Positions 63,501-64,000 of a stretch of DNA of 64,000 bases are shown here, piece by piece. Every line of letters begins with the position of its first letter. Position 1 is the stretch's first letter. The notes under the pieces are model-generated. The model was not told where the DNA came from and searched no databases. It saw only the letters and a program-made list of their open reading frames with translations. The stretch is taken from assembly GCA_913757435.1 (NCBI GenBank), contig CAJYDM010000006.1, forward strand, positions 183,735 to 247,734, given 5' to 3'. This DNA is from Syntrophomonas sp. DTU019 (GTDB taxonomy: Bacteria > Bacillota > Syntrophomonadia > Syntrophomonadales > Syntrophomonadaceae). The position numbers and the translations under genes are program-made.

Positions 63501-64000
63501 GAATTGGCATTAGCGGTTATTTCGCCAGTATCTTCATTCGTAGTATAGGCATCAGCAGCAATAATGCTAAACAGTATTTTATCAGCCGGGGTAGATGAGC
63601 CTTCGCCCGATTCACCGCTTTCGGGTGAAGGGATAACAATATTGATCCCGCCGGTATATACCCCATTGTTTACAATGATGGTAACATTGCTGGCAGCAGT
63701 GGCTTTGGCAGCCTCGATAGCCTGCTGTATGGCATTCTGAGTGGCATTGTTCTGGTAAACAGTCTCTTCGCTTCCTATTATATATGCGGATCCGCCCGGG
63801 ATCTGATATTCTGGAACCGTTTCAGCTGGAGGTGTTGCCGTCCCTGCAGGGGTAGTGTCCCCCTCCCCGGGAGCACCCATCAGCATCAAGGTTTCGCTGC
63901 CGCTGCCCTCATTGCCTTCTTCAGAGGATGATCCCGTGGTCTCAAGCATCATTTCGCCGCTGTTACCATCATTGCCTGTATAGTTCCCGGTGCCGTATTC
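36539..64000 (-). CDS. Giant repetitive SLH-domain surface protein (5' end outside window)
   Basis: The frame is open to the window edge, with 16 more codons before the first in-window ATG (63952), so at least 9,153 residues are encoded and the N-terminus and signal peptide are missing. Counting from that ATG: RTX-like GGxGxD motifs at about 210-420; InlB-like beta repeats at 1030-1280; Ser/Gly/Asp linker at 1575-1675; helical insert at 1800-1975; many VGVGVAVAVN..AYIG..GDI.I.A repeats through about 3,500; acidic insert at 3525-3690; 228-residue supermodules at 4320-5500; amphipathic Trp-rich stretch near 5950; Tyr/Asp-rich part at 6320-7235; helical parts at 7600-7860; coiled coil at 8285-8500; three SLH domains at 8944-9125. 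The repeats resemble LktA-type filamentous adhesins. SLH domains bind wall polysaccharide, so it is probably a cell-surface filament or adhesin. Cysteine is rare. No frameshift seen. Confidence 0.9.
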   Translation of the reverse strand, partial: EYGTGNYTGNDGNSGEMMLETTGSSSEEGNEGSGSETLMLMGAPGEGDTTPAGTATPPAETVPEYQIPGGSAYIIGSEETVYQNNATQNAIQQAIEAAKATAASNVTIIVNNGVYTGGINIVIPSPESGESGEGSSTPADKILFSIIAADAYTTNEDTGEITANANSAGGVEVEGDMNFEGIDVLLAGIYLSLRNNVRVSNTDEVTYYGTSLGDEVALELDGVTDSVTIDLGGGDDVLDLSVKQSPTATVSLTKGEGFDADTGELTETGEGLIADVINAALGESDGGNLQVIVNGGQGDDEITITLINGTDISTTGDEEPNTTPTGAEFSLDLSATDLTVNGGAGADTITVDGGMELGLATVLLSPIIQEMMDQTKTLAAATDLSGTTIAINGGAGDDLINVHTTASFSSFRGVEVTVDGGAAYDRTNLTGKLEDYEDNNNNLSGNANLVEMKTLAEIDILNDTAAISRLKSGFSVNMSGVEAVTDELIGKHTVNIDDLQAGTEFASFTDYVINGDNGPVNYTNNTGSGTFLTNLLIKGSDVTVGTVITPNVNIVISGADSGLNQSGQVTITGAVQGKNISIKVKNTDSHALEIVDNDLTDEADDYSLEASLFDIVSDAVITIAATASLNAAQTVNLEASSKQTKPLIPTLEELTAKFGPGYADTLNINFVAVKVGKAEIDIKGAIEAAAIRAVADSLVNVSAQNDNLAAFGIPLAVGVVISDARITTSGNASLNATQGGIILNADSDVSLETSAVSGLLPFTLAVSAVVNNSHVDIKGNTDLDAEGDITISAYGRTDVTTSASGPKPANSGGTSGSPSQTAGKSGGFFAISVAVQNVSASITEQAAADAAGSLTLKSSAFERVSNQATSNPDDGGTSFSLNNLITKVSSLLNQSSTTASNGQSGQRGSDSLTGITSRLNGSGSTGSSGVNDLVNTGTAGSTGSGATGSTSSTQLVGALAVTYAENTNRAFIDTTGTIKAGGILSVRAIGSIVDETLADGSPIKRTSKGATGAANPGATPGNTGMTYDGRTQGNVTFATTHNGFLTIDKTEAADQTPGATIVITPNISDGYKLGSITLNGTALTAVGGVYSFTMPADGSSVTLGATFDPKAYTITSSNVNAAAGTFYTGPIYGDEGDSIIVHVTPNDGYTVKEVNVSYTDAAGKQISLVAQQVEGQTNQYRLTMPAANVTVTVNFEGVANELYLDPTTNGSITVKDGEGNTIVSNTGNGPMSAQVQVGTTLTVEVTPAEGYRLKANTLKIGSTVILPTTAGVYQFTMPMPALDGTRIGLGATFEPGTPTTSTTGRTGSTALGVGVAVAVVNYNNEAYINSAAGPIEAGGLDITATSRNISSSAISKAGFTAADLGLAGALTVHVVKAKNSAVLNEDVILSGGSLNLNANVSKSALLTVADAAGKSADTKESKATAGGSPASDSVGIGAGIAIAVIGVDSFAKIADGVSIRRASDDTVLDAMNVTASYKGSEKMTAKAGASGGTAIVPVLALDISGIYVDANSGINSGDAKLRFSGDVNILATNQITRTILADAAAVGGGVGAGGTFIIDIINDSANSTLGRSVRAKKVRVKADSVSRLTANGKAGASGATSKTPTGGSGGGGTSSGASGSGGGSGPGDSSGDDDSSGSSGDGSGSGESDPDDPYDGIANLFEEGGEPPQDDDDYSEDFAALFNEGEADAIADGNTQAAANMADVAGTQNVSGSAVQSLTANRQKAETSEGSVQIAATFTLNIQKNTSRAVIADGITVESEGEIRIESKNDTDADIKANASATNSTTGVGVAVAINIVTYENTAYVGDSRLSGKSLIVSADIYEKQAKDALEGLLAQLFEVLNVETLADGVLAELEGEGTTLKSYIQKLITEKGISLPEGTSLDEMADTLAEVITARLRASIDGTDVSDNVDEDFQAVVTETISYIAEGITDTGVIADLVKNNYSQFETTLQQFKDPQQRNNIIALGVKTVAALLGSNDEMEGVGHKISTQTISGVGASNVGVAGSAAISVVNGLTQAVIADRTALTDGADIDITGDIIITADGAQKVYTTASSSADAKGRADKNKAATNGSTTTNNGASNPAGTSGGSSQGKSVGVGAAFALSIADLTVHAGIGTNRRVNAAGIKISSMARNDVDTISVSGSDPVARSAAAGSGSGSGSGSTTTTSPKDISVDASVAVTLIQNDVKAYVGEGSRISTTADDNTIETDISGEKVNFFLYAKQSGETETNASGFAVGNETSVGAAVAVNIALSTVLSSFAGHGTINGKAKLAAATYDEDDANALAVAMGADLDRYLGKFRSFQNLKRNNANGTSTSTAGNNTSSLISGRLSSTGSSQGSEVDPGLPVSTNALHAQNASTTSTNEASSSANNDDLTGIINETASGSSSTAPGGNNATTGSTIGGALSGGNTDSSSQNSQKVHVAAAVGVNVTQHEALTSIKGSLSAQAIDVLTVNNGNFSTVSTGVAATLMQNSNSIGAGVAVSVNKNASRVAIDGNLTATDGDITADAELTQNMDGVYRGKYGALGISGSVSGSGGKAGVAGSLAIMVAQGESSVIVVDGSVLKALNGHINLEATDKSKLSAAALAAVLSKGTTVGVGAAFALLYAENKVLVIVGNDVEVTARSFTMNAEKLPVTISDWGLPFETSDLFTADAQPGQEGIINVTTNGTGQDKFGVTMNVKAEDLVDIAQLTSFLGSVNYYASAAAGTIVGGSDSKLAMAGSVSMLFLNSQTAATIGDQANITLTSGDLNITASSENNARIIGGALSVSSATAGVGLNVAVITNNDQVTASIGADGSINVDLGDVNITAKSNLDAWSITVAAAVKTGGSSSGATVGGGLTVIVSENEVLAMVGNRSVIDAAGDVAIQAANDAYLLLVSASVAADASSSSGVAAGGTVAVIVTGNMAQALLGEYAEITSGGEVTISSSNIEKLISVLMSASGAAQGTAVAGTVNVLVTNSKSIAAVGDYAKITADGDVNIKAASDSKMVTVLAGVAFSGSGAAVGATISVNVFNRLTEAKTGLGTVIISRSGSVVIQALSKDWTLVITAAGGISPSSTAISGNIQTTVAQNKTNSSLGDHSKITSYDSVGIVADHVSNVYLAAANASISGGAGVGATIVTAVLRNEVNATAGNNTDVTAYALATGSEAGILTPNRQNRRKGIIISAQGSEQILMLGIGASGASSAAVSGVIDTMVVMNKVNAHVGNNARMRSGTSPSDDKDGDGSEDEESSPGDIYIEAADSSTIYNFGGAVAISGSTGVGATIVTLVFDKDVNAGIGTGGSTIATRNISVSADSSDDLYLVAVTFSAGSSVSVGLGGSVLIFMNEVKAELGGNVSAGGNIDVKAVSDEFLLNIAASVSVGGTAGVGGAAVVTYFSGKTIAKVLAGAVVKATGAMTVAAQSKELVTADVAGVSGGGTAGVSGAVDIVITEVVTQAYTEGATDTANGVQIDAGSLTITATDDYEFVGVAVSAAIGGTAGVGVTAMLTIASNTVTAYIGDENRITTRSGNVTLLASSNRDLHMYAGTLAGGGTAGVGVTLMVAVVGGKLTQDASDSLQSGTDEDGNQVNTFDPHALMEDQSSNAAGVTAAYYQQYDGDRLADKLEGDGYKAGDNSAGHEEYVYDEDGNKVQKKDANGDPMFDGNGNPIWETQLVFDGETGYRDDSFDEEYEEGDQPGADFEADETANEDLNQAGNLGPTQPDYDPSDSTMAYIGKNAVVTSAGDIVVSAHDKMTADMVTATIAGGKYAGVGVGMAVGILYSNVLAYVEDDAVLAAEGDITVYARAGSTPVAADANKNNALEEAINAQNSEDTQDVTVADLTIRAISFTGAGGFAGVGVAAGVVVLNSNVKAYMEGDVIKAESLTVTAVSEYPQVIAATLAASGGVVGVSVSSATVAFNGSVSSAIVGDAQIGMSNQTGHDVGDVKVQSIATTDATTLAAAISAGGVAVNGALSLAINRTVVETFIGQGVSLKSNGDVNVKATVDTEANTYIVGAALGGITVGLSAAISILDPTILTYIGTTPYKETPTAGASTGTIGSLQAVNVKVANQTTTTASSTVLSVSGLGTVAVNGNVLLVFNNTVANAAINSMPVTASKDIDVDAYMTSRAESFLVAATVGYVSVGVTVSYVRLASTNLAMIDTTGVAIRARNIGVYAGRDADGQRNSSTADSTAVAGSVGVIAVNMNAAVADNDTVNSAAILGSGNLTADYALNVGANGTATANAQVIGISGGSISVAASVAVALLRSEQNALIIDSHIQTGSLAVISELNDSASQPSSVARLITGSGGLITVTANVAVAYGRSKSVALIDAASVDVTGGNLTVGSYGKADVLADIKNLGIGAITANVMVGAAYSQATFAATVNIPQNSTVTAGAVTVETVYSADATADVTPSAGGVQASYASIGVNLALANAGSTAIAKLSGAGNLNAGSVTVNADGTATANAVTKAPNISANVVKIAANTVVAILSASQKAVIEGVAITTSGNIEVKSTLNDAQGQGAVAELGSNFASSEGLDLNQFSVDVNTAVTLSNATNYAYIKGCDIGSGTDRAGFVSVLTNGRSYARSRIDDSNSSIGLISVGLTTLYADAKGDFQAYIDTTDANIYATSILVENTYRSLAEAETTQAAGGVHASVVDVEGNIAMASVTTNAEAAIKGNGIISTTGTIQVRANGIADALSGVVTPTASLSGIQIAANILTSRLAAEQKAYIENAAISSAGDITVISSLNDASDSGARAILGSSAGDLGADISFYGGTANTAIATAEAVNYAYVAGASITHAEDLAVTAAGTSTAIADISNGALSAGYVSIGVSVLYAYANGDYLAYVDTSGASLHVDSLSVTNTYEASATAKTAQPSGGAISGLDVETNIALALVGIEAEAAVKGSGTITAPGAIIVQATGRATADAGVATPVIKLSGVSIAVNVITATLSAKQKAYIDGATIDAGSIQVISTLNNTDNTGAVAELGSSASDFGANVALVGVEIHTALATANNTNHAYITAANISSSGAISVQSLAKSYANARVNQNAISAGLLTLGITVLEAAAQGDFAAYVDGSELSAGSLEVKNVYTSDANAVAAQPSLGIGVAAISGEGNYAHADAATNARAYINNSNVTISNSGGIIVGAIGTVKANAVVESPTISVSGVKVAVSIAEASLSAVQKAYVSGGSIVAQGLVKIYSWQNTDNETTGAVASLGGNSGSVDVSLVGGSANIANATANATNLAYATGTNFGSLAQKNGNLSIEAKANSFAKAGFINDNVQLSLASLGILTMTAQAQGTYKAYLDSTGALLYVNDLTIYNTYKAISSAKSTQPGKGVGVSLVDGDVNFAQATTSTDASSYITGDGTLNANGITIQVTGSGSRATADIDAAKVSITGAKVAANISLASLKVTQNAYINGPGTVNATGTVSVLSILKDTSSWAEAGANGGANVSLATADGNLTTAESASTVNAYIEGNVTIVTTGDVNVGADLGGTVTSRAQAPDTSVTLLSLGVVRVLAAFAQDTVSAWIAGQASVTGKNVDVIANAMGTATAIAEQPNTTVSLADVNEIYAEARVGTRNVNAYIGSGATVISTGIGADDGVNVAAASATILTAHSNHGTSVSLVGVGKYTIKTYVGNHSTRASINGTVTSQNNIWLSATDSITASASTSASNAGLANVGSSTATSTVVTQTGETSVGPGAVLEALEDISIYSRTVSNLTAKVEANAVALGDFGAVYAATALNNRNTKFTAGDGARIISRYGDVYISVLADTARQNATATMGGYGLVSGGSGPESSAYIKTNTNANIGDGVVITALFGDLGINASSKNDIYAYAYRHMGTLAGSNMSKASITAIEDTIVTIGGNGAQSYLNSRNTDISSYLYQKLHAYAVSYTVSAGSLTEAKSYVTVTDKTEVNINNAFIGGIDTLDIHAAVIDMYIHSESYAEIVGLTGKVYATSSAGGSSTAAVAVGSGAELASQKIFIKAESPLITDQVVFRDATAKGNTVVNWVWKTIQRTVDKLVKSVSKIPIIGWFVKWVWTKVTEWVDVLVKEILYSDEKEYREGTMASTGKVNVNGQVHLGGAAAGMFVDIKEDGTVVYSGLDDAYAEAATLSPQDNTITLGKLYNEDLGELTISASSAGAINGSITVFNNDYLPNIVVNNWSAYDLILGQIAAVNGQLGSPVLNIGDRVSFVLDTEIPGLTIVSHNDTDLNFSKSVDVGDGNIDIIMNGGDVNTAANEGQGKPAAVWANRLTIAGAGNIGQASNRFNAYILDLPEIPGTTGTIKTIPARPTYIALQALGDIYAAFTHVIVNLESTERTVSPILTLDKIQAGGVADLLVNAPHGLVYQGNANLGQSIDVSQPGSRDTLVRLDGSENELVINDSLGNETSYTLMPNGMIKTNQGITIRGSYYWVGDSDLTEDSGESYQIAHYYLPSGDIVAVDRLSGKIVNVIAFDGRIYDLDAISFTAAEGKQNIQFKHEKFDVIYSYDSNGDLEDISIAITEDHLINGGVTIYVETEASELGWTLPDGTRVYYKNAFLNDGAEVQPIFLGMKGDNYLYVLEPLNSQRSFYHVVEFKVVGDEYTFIQGYTYTKDELLHAAVVALGRDMSLKQAKQQASDVLNSYGLNSFSAASTPELVAAQIEDDLQGLLTDNWSFTVQVDFTTKDITVTVGEGEEQSEETITILENINIEVNLIEVVPDGETAETALVYKIYDVAAGEYETDLTDEELTFISEVVTGTKTKASAVGAEFAAGVLGSRSGTIFVNKTDGIVTGLTVKNGAYYFDLVYNAYHKAYLAASGHYNGNEQNAYQDLLGRYFVLSDDQATITVYELDLSGSGPVNDSTSALNGAYRTVSGGYLFVENVTTTNANSGILYLVDRAAVVTPDGRVFPVAVEGNAISGNMSDETISFSANMTQKTDPYGRPVFSVLQYQYRDPYDNMIKYFMSSGPGDAVYDEIDTRLDLAGYYYSNSLVAATSYRTVNGDWYEGYYYDTGSIPVYDLRQPKTNAFGQPLYSVFNIITGQYLEGEFTASQAEFYSDMSWLYQVSPLYRDIEGLTIVRPVEGGLTVTYTEALSLEIPVDINGYGVISKDKRVLLEDDGTFPAGTVLYLDENQAVTALLTPEGEFYLYQQGTSYTADIPDDQEIFTAYRGEGSGTELDLIAYLSPGSQQMLHEVMTGLYMAAPGENDLTFLTFDALAATMSSFYADADYFGFDTMGNLVLLEKEILETVYQSSDEADADFDGAAMMNLYSPQGHLLLTVLELTDGRIAFLFEDNTWIDSEGNTGFIPRPVNRTLESFDSESQVRVNSIIADNVNLRFAGANTTLTDNGEGGNINVISDNVVIVAEDSGNIFTADNPLVIAPNLSDTVNLKLIKTSAGGAYDASAYVVASGAGDNVNLHDTEIASGGLLDLTVTAGDVLMHNVGINQGGELNLTVGTGDINMDDVVVSGDLTAATDAGDVDMNQVDVTSTGNLAVTTGAGDITMDDTNVSGDLTATTGSGDVNMNGVDVTSTGNFAITSGAGDITVDQVNSDGTLQITAVNGDLLMQDEDSILTIGENSTAGEGDTWVDIGGDMGAEALPFKINILLDESGAAQPFIIKNVANLYLVQDIGNAADDDTLPTHGRDENGTCASHDEATNGMLNDDQIVNVVMPAQSAAEIAAQLKNGTLSENQLLALISGILTGQEIKALLGVDDAAVDTLVSSLNSMDAEELAELVDALGLGVAPPESKLDLTVLSGNDPQELSELALELGLPETATKNDILAELRGQLGLAANATVRQIQSAYQMYYGGIVEQYRSEVMLSYRASIDARLNADSGLSDDDIRYLLNLGLSETEAAMAALLAGALDAQQPVVASDDGAGNITYLQATDAEGNPLFIDGVDELGNPIQIPVYVMESRIDDNDLFAVYWDSLTEEQKLDLIEAAWALADYPEPTDDADNIRVLILNIGKSTGEGSIENLGDIIVTQQEGTFTAAEIVSTYGDVTITSPDIAGVSGQTNVYGEDIELTATTGSITGLNVEEKSWPPTTIANITDEDKINEPFGETGGKTWILVRNPESGQIEMQFAVDYTTVRDLNIDAATSITATAAGDIEIIELTGDMGINVIESIFGRVSLTAPGSIYDVRAEDENRENIMASNGASLTAGGTVGTNQNYIDTDIDGTAQIAAGGDININDSGSLTLIADSAMGQVNVNTLLDLILSNTSGHLVIGFIKAGGTAAITSVEGIAAGDKVGQDVNVRAKTISLRADNGSIGSVGSPLEIDSDAAGGGKLSASTAGGAININEVIGDLIIDLINASSNGTVNIAAEGGVVVGTITSTGGGNVTVTAGNGDITEAGGSDSIAAAAAARITAAQARSAADLAAAQVIILQNYVTNILPEVLGRPAAQQALDKAIADLAAAEQELLGLTTLITAAETELAIIQGEKTAADNDLVEAQIALANAIAYRDTLTDPDEIAAQDLIIAALTDDAAAAQDLVDAKQGQLDSKNAELSALRNQQTQLMNATIPQLTQIRDDALSVLDGIDVQLAQAQTELVDAKTTERNDLEAAAALLEGIAANKLADAAASGISTEGGLNLNLLNGGTIGLPDNALGVTAAGNLQVSAGEGFSINGLYLESGGDLHLAPVVVNGEVHIDSLGDIQGTGGKGTVITADNAELNSLSGDVGQISNPLLINVDRITASGDGVYIKNQKDLVVDTIIGNDVGLEVAGDIASGAAAGGGNNNNIIAGQLTINSSGNIGSPDNRLTTAVDEITAKSESIWLKNNSGELVINRIDVQTLADILAAGSVIDPGPGRNIKALQLNINAFGDIGQSATNPLDVWVSGNAPTASSSYGSVHLTNHYKPGGLGGGGGGGGRIPSEVTITDPKTGVTVSGKGIPSDAKLIVSETTEHQEALCRACEFIRQLVKSGQAIVNYDISLTKEFEGTVTVSIPVGMQYEGRTLTVLTCRNGKISPSNVTVEAGRVQFVTDNLTAYAVLDDRYQIIAYNGEYTLFGGQLVPLAEGTFKDVKPIHWYFGSVAYVHAVRLMAGIAADLFDPNGTTTRGMLTTILYRLEGRPMVEGYSGFADVENDAWYTDAIIWAKANGIIAGYDDNRFGTHDPITREQMATILYRYTASKGRDVRASGDLSSFKDAEEVSAYATDAMKWAVGLGLILGKDNKRIDPAAPATRAEIAAIIQRYAAIYTRVLLVDDDLLEKK
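41535..41800 (-). repeat. 126-bp tandem repeat inside the giant gene
   Basis: GTGATGTC starts units at 41535 and 41661, exactly 126 bp apart, with a partial third from 41787. The 42-residue unit encodes NVDVTSTGN, GAGDITMDD and VSGDLTATTGSGD. DNA similarity between the two full units is high, indicating a recent in-frame duplication. Confidence 0.85.
47500..50975 (-). repeat. Six copies of a roughly 228-residue protein supermodule
   Basis: Inside the giant gene, a motif of the form A.GDF.AYIDTS...A..L.V.NTY.A.A.A..QP recurs near 50958, 50255, 49570, 48893, 48206 and 47533, every 673-703 bp. Each unit also contains a segment like LSAVQKAYI.GA.I...G.I.V.STLND followed by GA.A.LGS. DNA similarity between copies is low, so the duplication is old. 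Confidence 0.8.

Overview
The window looks like chromosomal DNA from an anaerobic, low-to-medium GC Clostridia-type Firmicute, perhaps close to Syntrophomonadaceae. This is inferred from gene content: an S-layer (SLH) anchored surface protein, three YheC/YheD ATP-grasp proteins of the kind found in spore formers, 3-hydroxybutyryl-CoA dehydrogenase, futalosine-pathway menaquinone synthesis (MqnC), DUF503, DUF523 and UPF0182 proteins, and frequent GTG/TTG starts with good Shine-Dalgarno sites. The species cannot be named from the sequence alone.

Layout. 1-1038: a Nudix hydrolase and a nitroreductase. 1039-5775: a repeat-rich accessory region with three copies of a hairpin-led module (two are identical over 302 bp), an HUH rolling-circle Rep gene, a ribbon-helix-helix gene, a SHOCT-domain gene, a small membrane protein gene and two perfect 14-bp palindromes. 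This looks like a chromosomal rolling-circle element. 5961-8412: an IS21-family insertion sequence (istA/istB). 8841-13006: DUF503, a secreted M14-like zinc peptidase, and a convergent pair made of a glutamine-synthetase-fold amidoligase and a YheC/YheD ATP-grasp ligase. 13270-19953: a minus-strand housekeeping run (YchF-like GTPase/ATPase, Xaa-Pro peptidase, PH-domain membrane protein, 3-hydroxyacyl-CoA dehydrogenase, phosphofructokinase, HtrA protease). 20433-23199: two more YheC/YheD genes. 23334-24792: a DUF523 plus PP-loop ATPase operon. 24902-30124: SGNH hydrolase, a REP-like repeat array, UPF0182, MqnC and a small unknown gene. 30189-32130: an IS1634-family element flanked by a 130-bp direct duplication. 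32366-35922: an alpha/beta hydrolase, murF, ddl operon for cell-wall precursor synthesis. 36314-36389: tRNA-Trp(CCA) with a clear promoter.

36539-64000: one minus-strand reading frame fills the last 27.4 kb and is still open at the window edge. It encodes more than 9,150 residues of a repeat-built surface protein that ends in three SLH domains. Its N-terminus and signal peptide lie outside the window. The frame is uninterrupted and shows nested organisation: RTX-like Gly/Asp motifs, InlB-like repeats, dozens of short beta repeats, six copies of a roughly 228-residue supermodule, a 126-bp DNA-level tandem repeat, helical insertions, a long coiled coil, then SLH anchoring.

The most interesting systems are (i) the giant SLH adhesin, (ii) the amidoligase plus ATP-grasp plus secreted carboxypeptidase set, which may build and trim a peptide-type modification of the spore or envelope, and (iii) the HUH Rep element with its hairpin and iteron-like modules.
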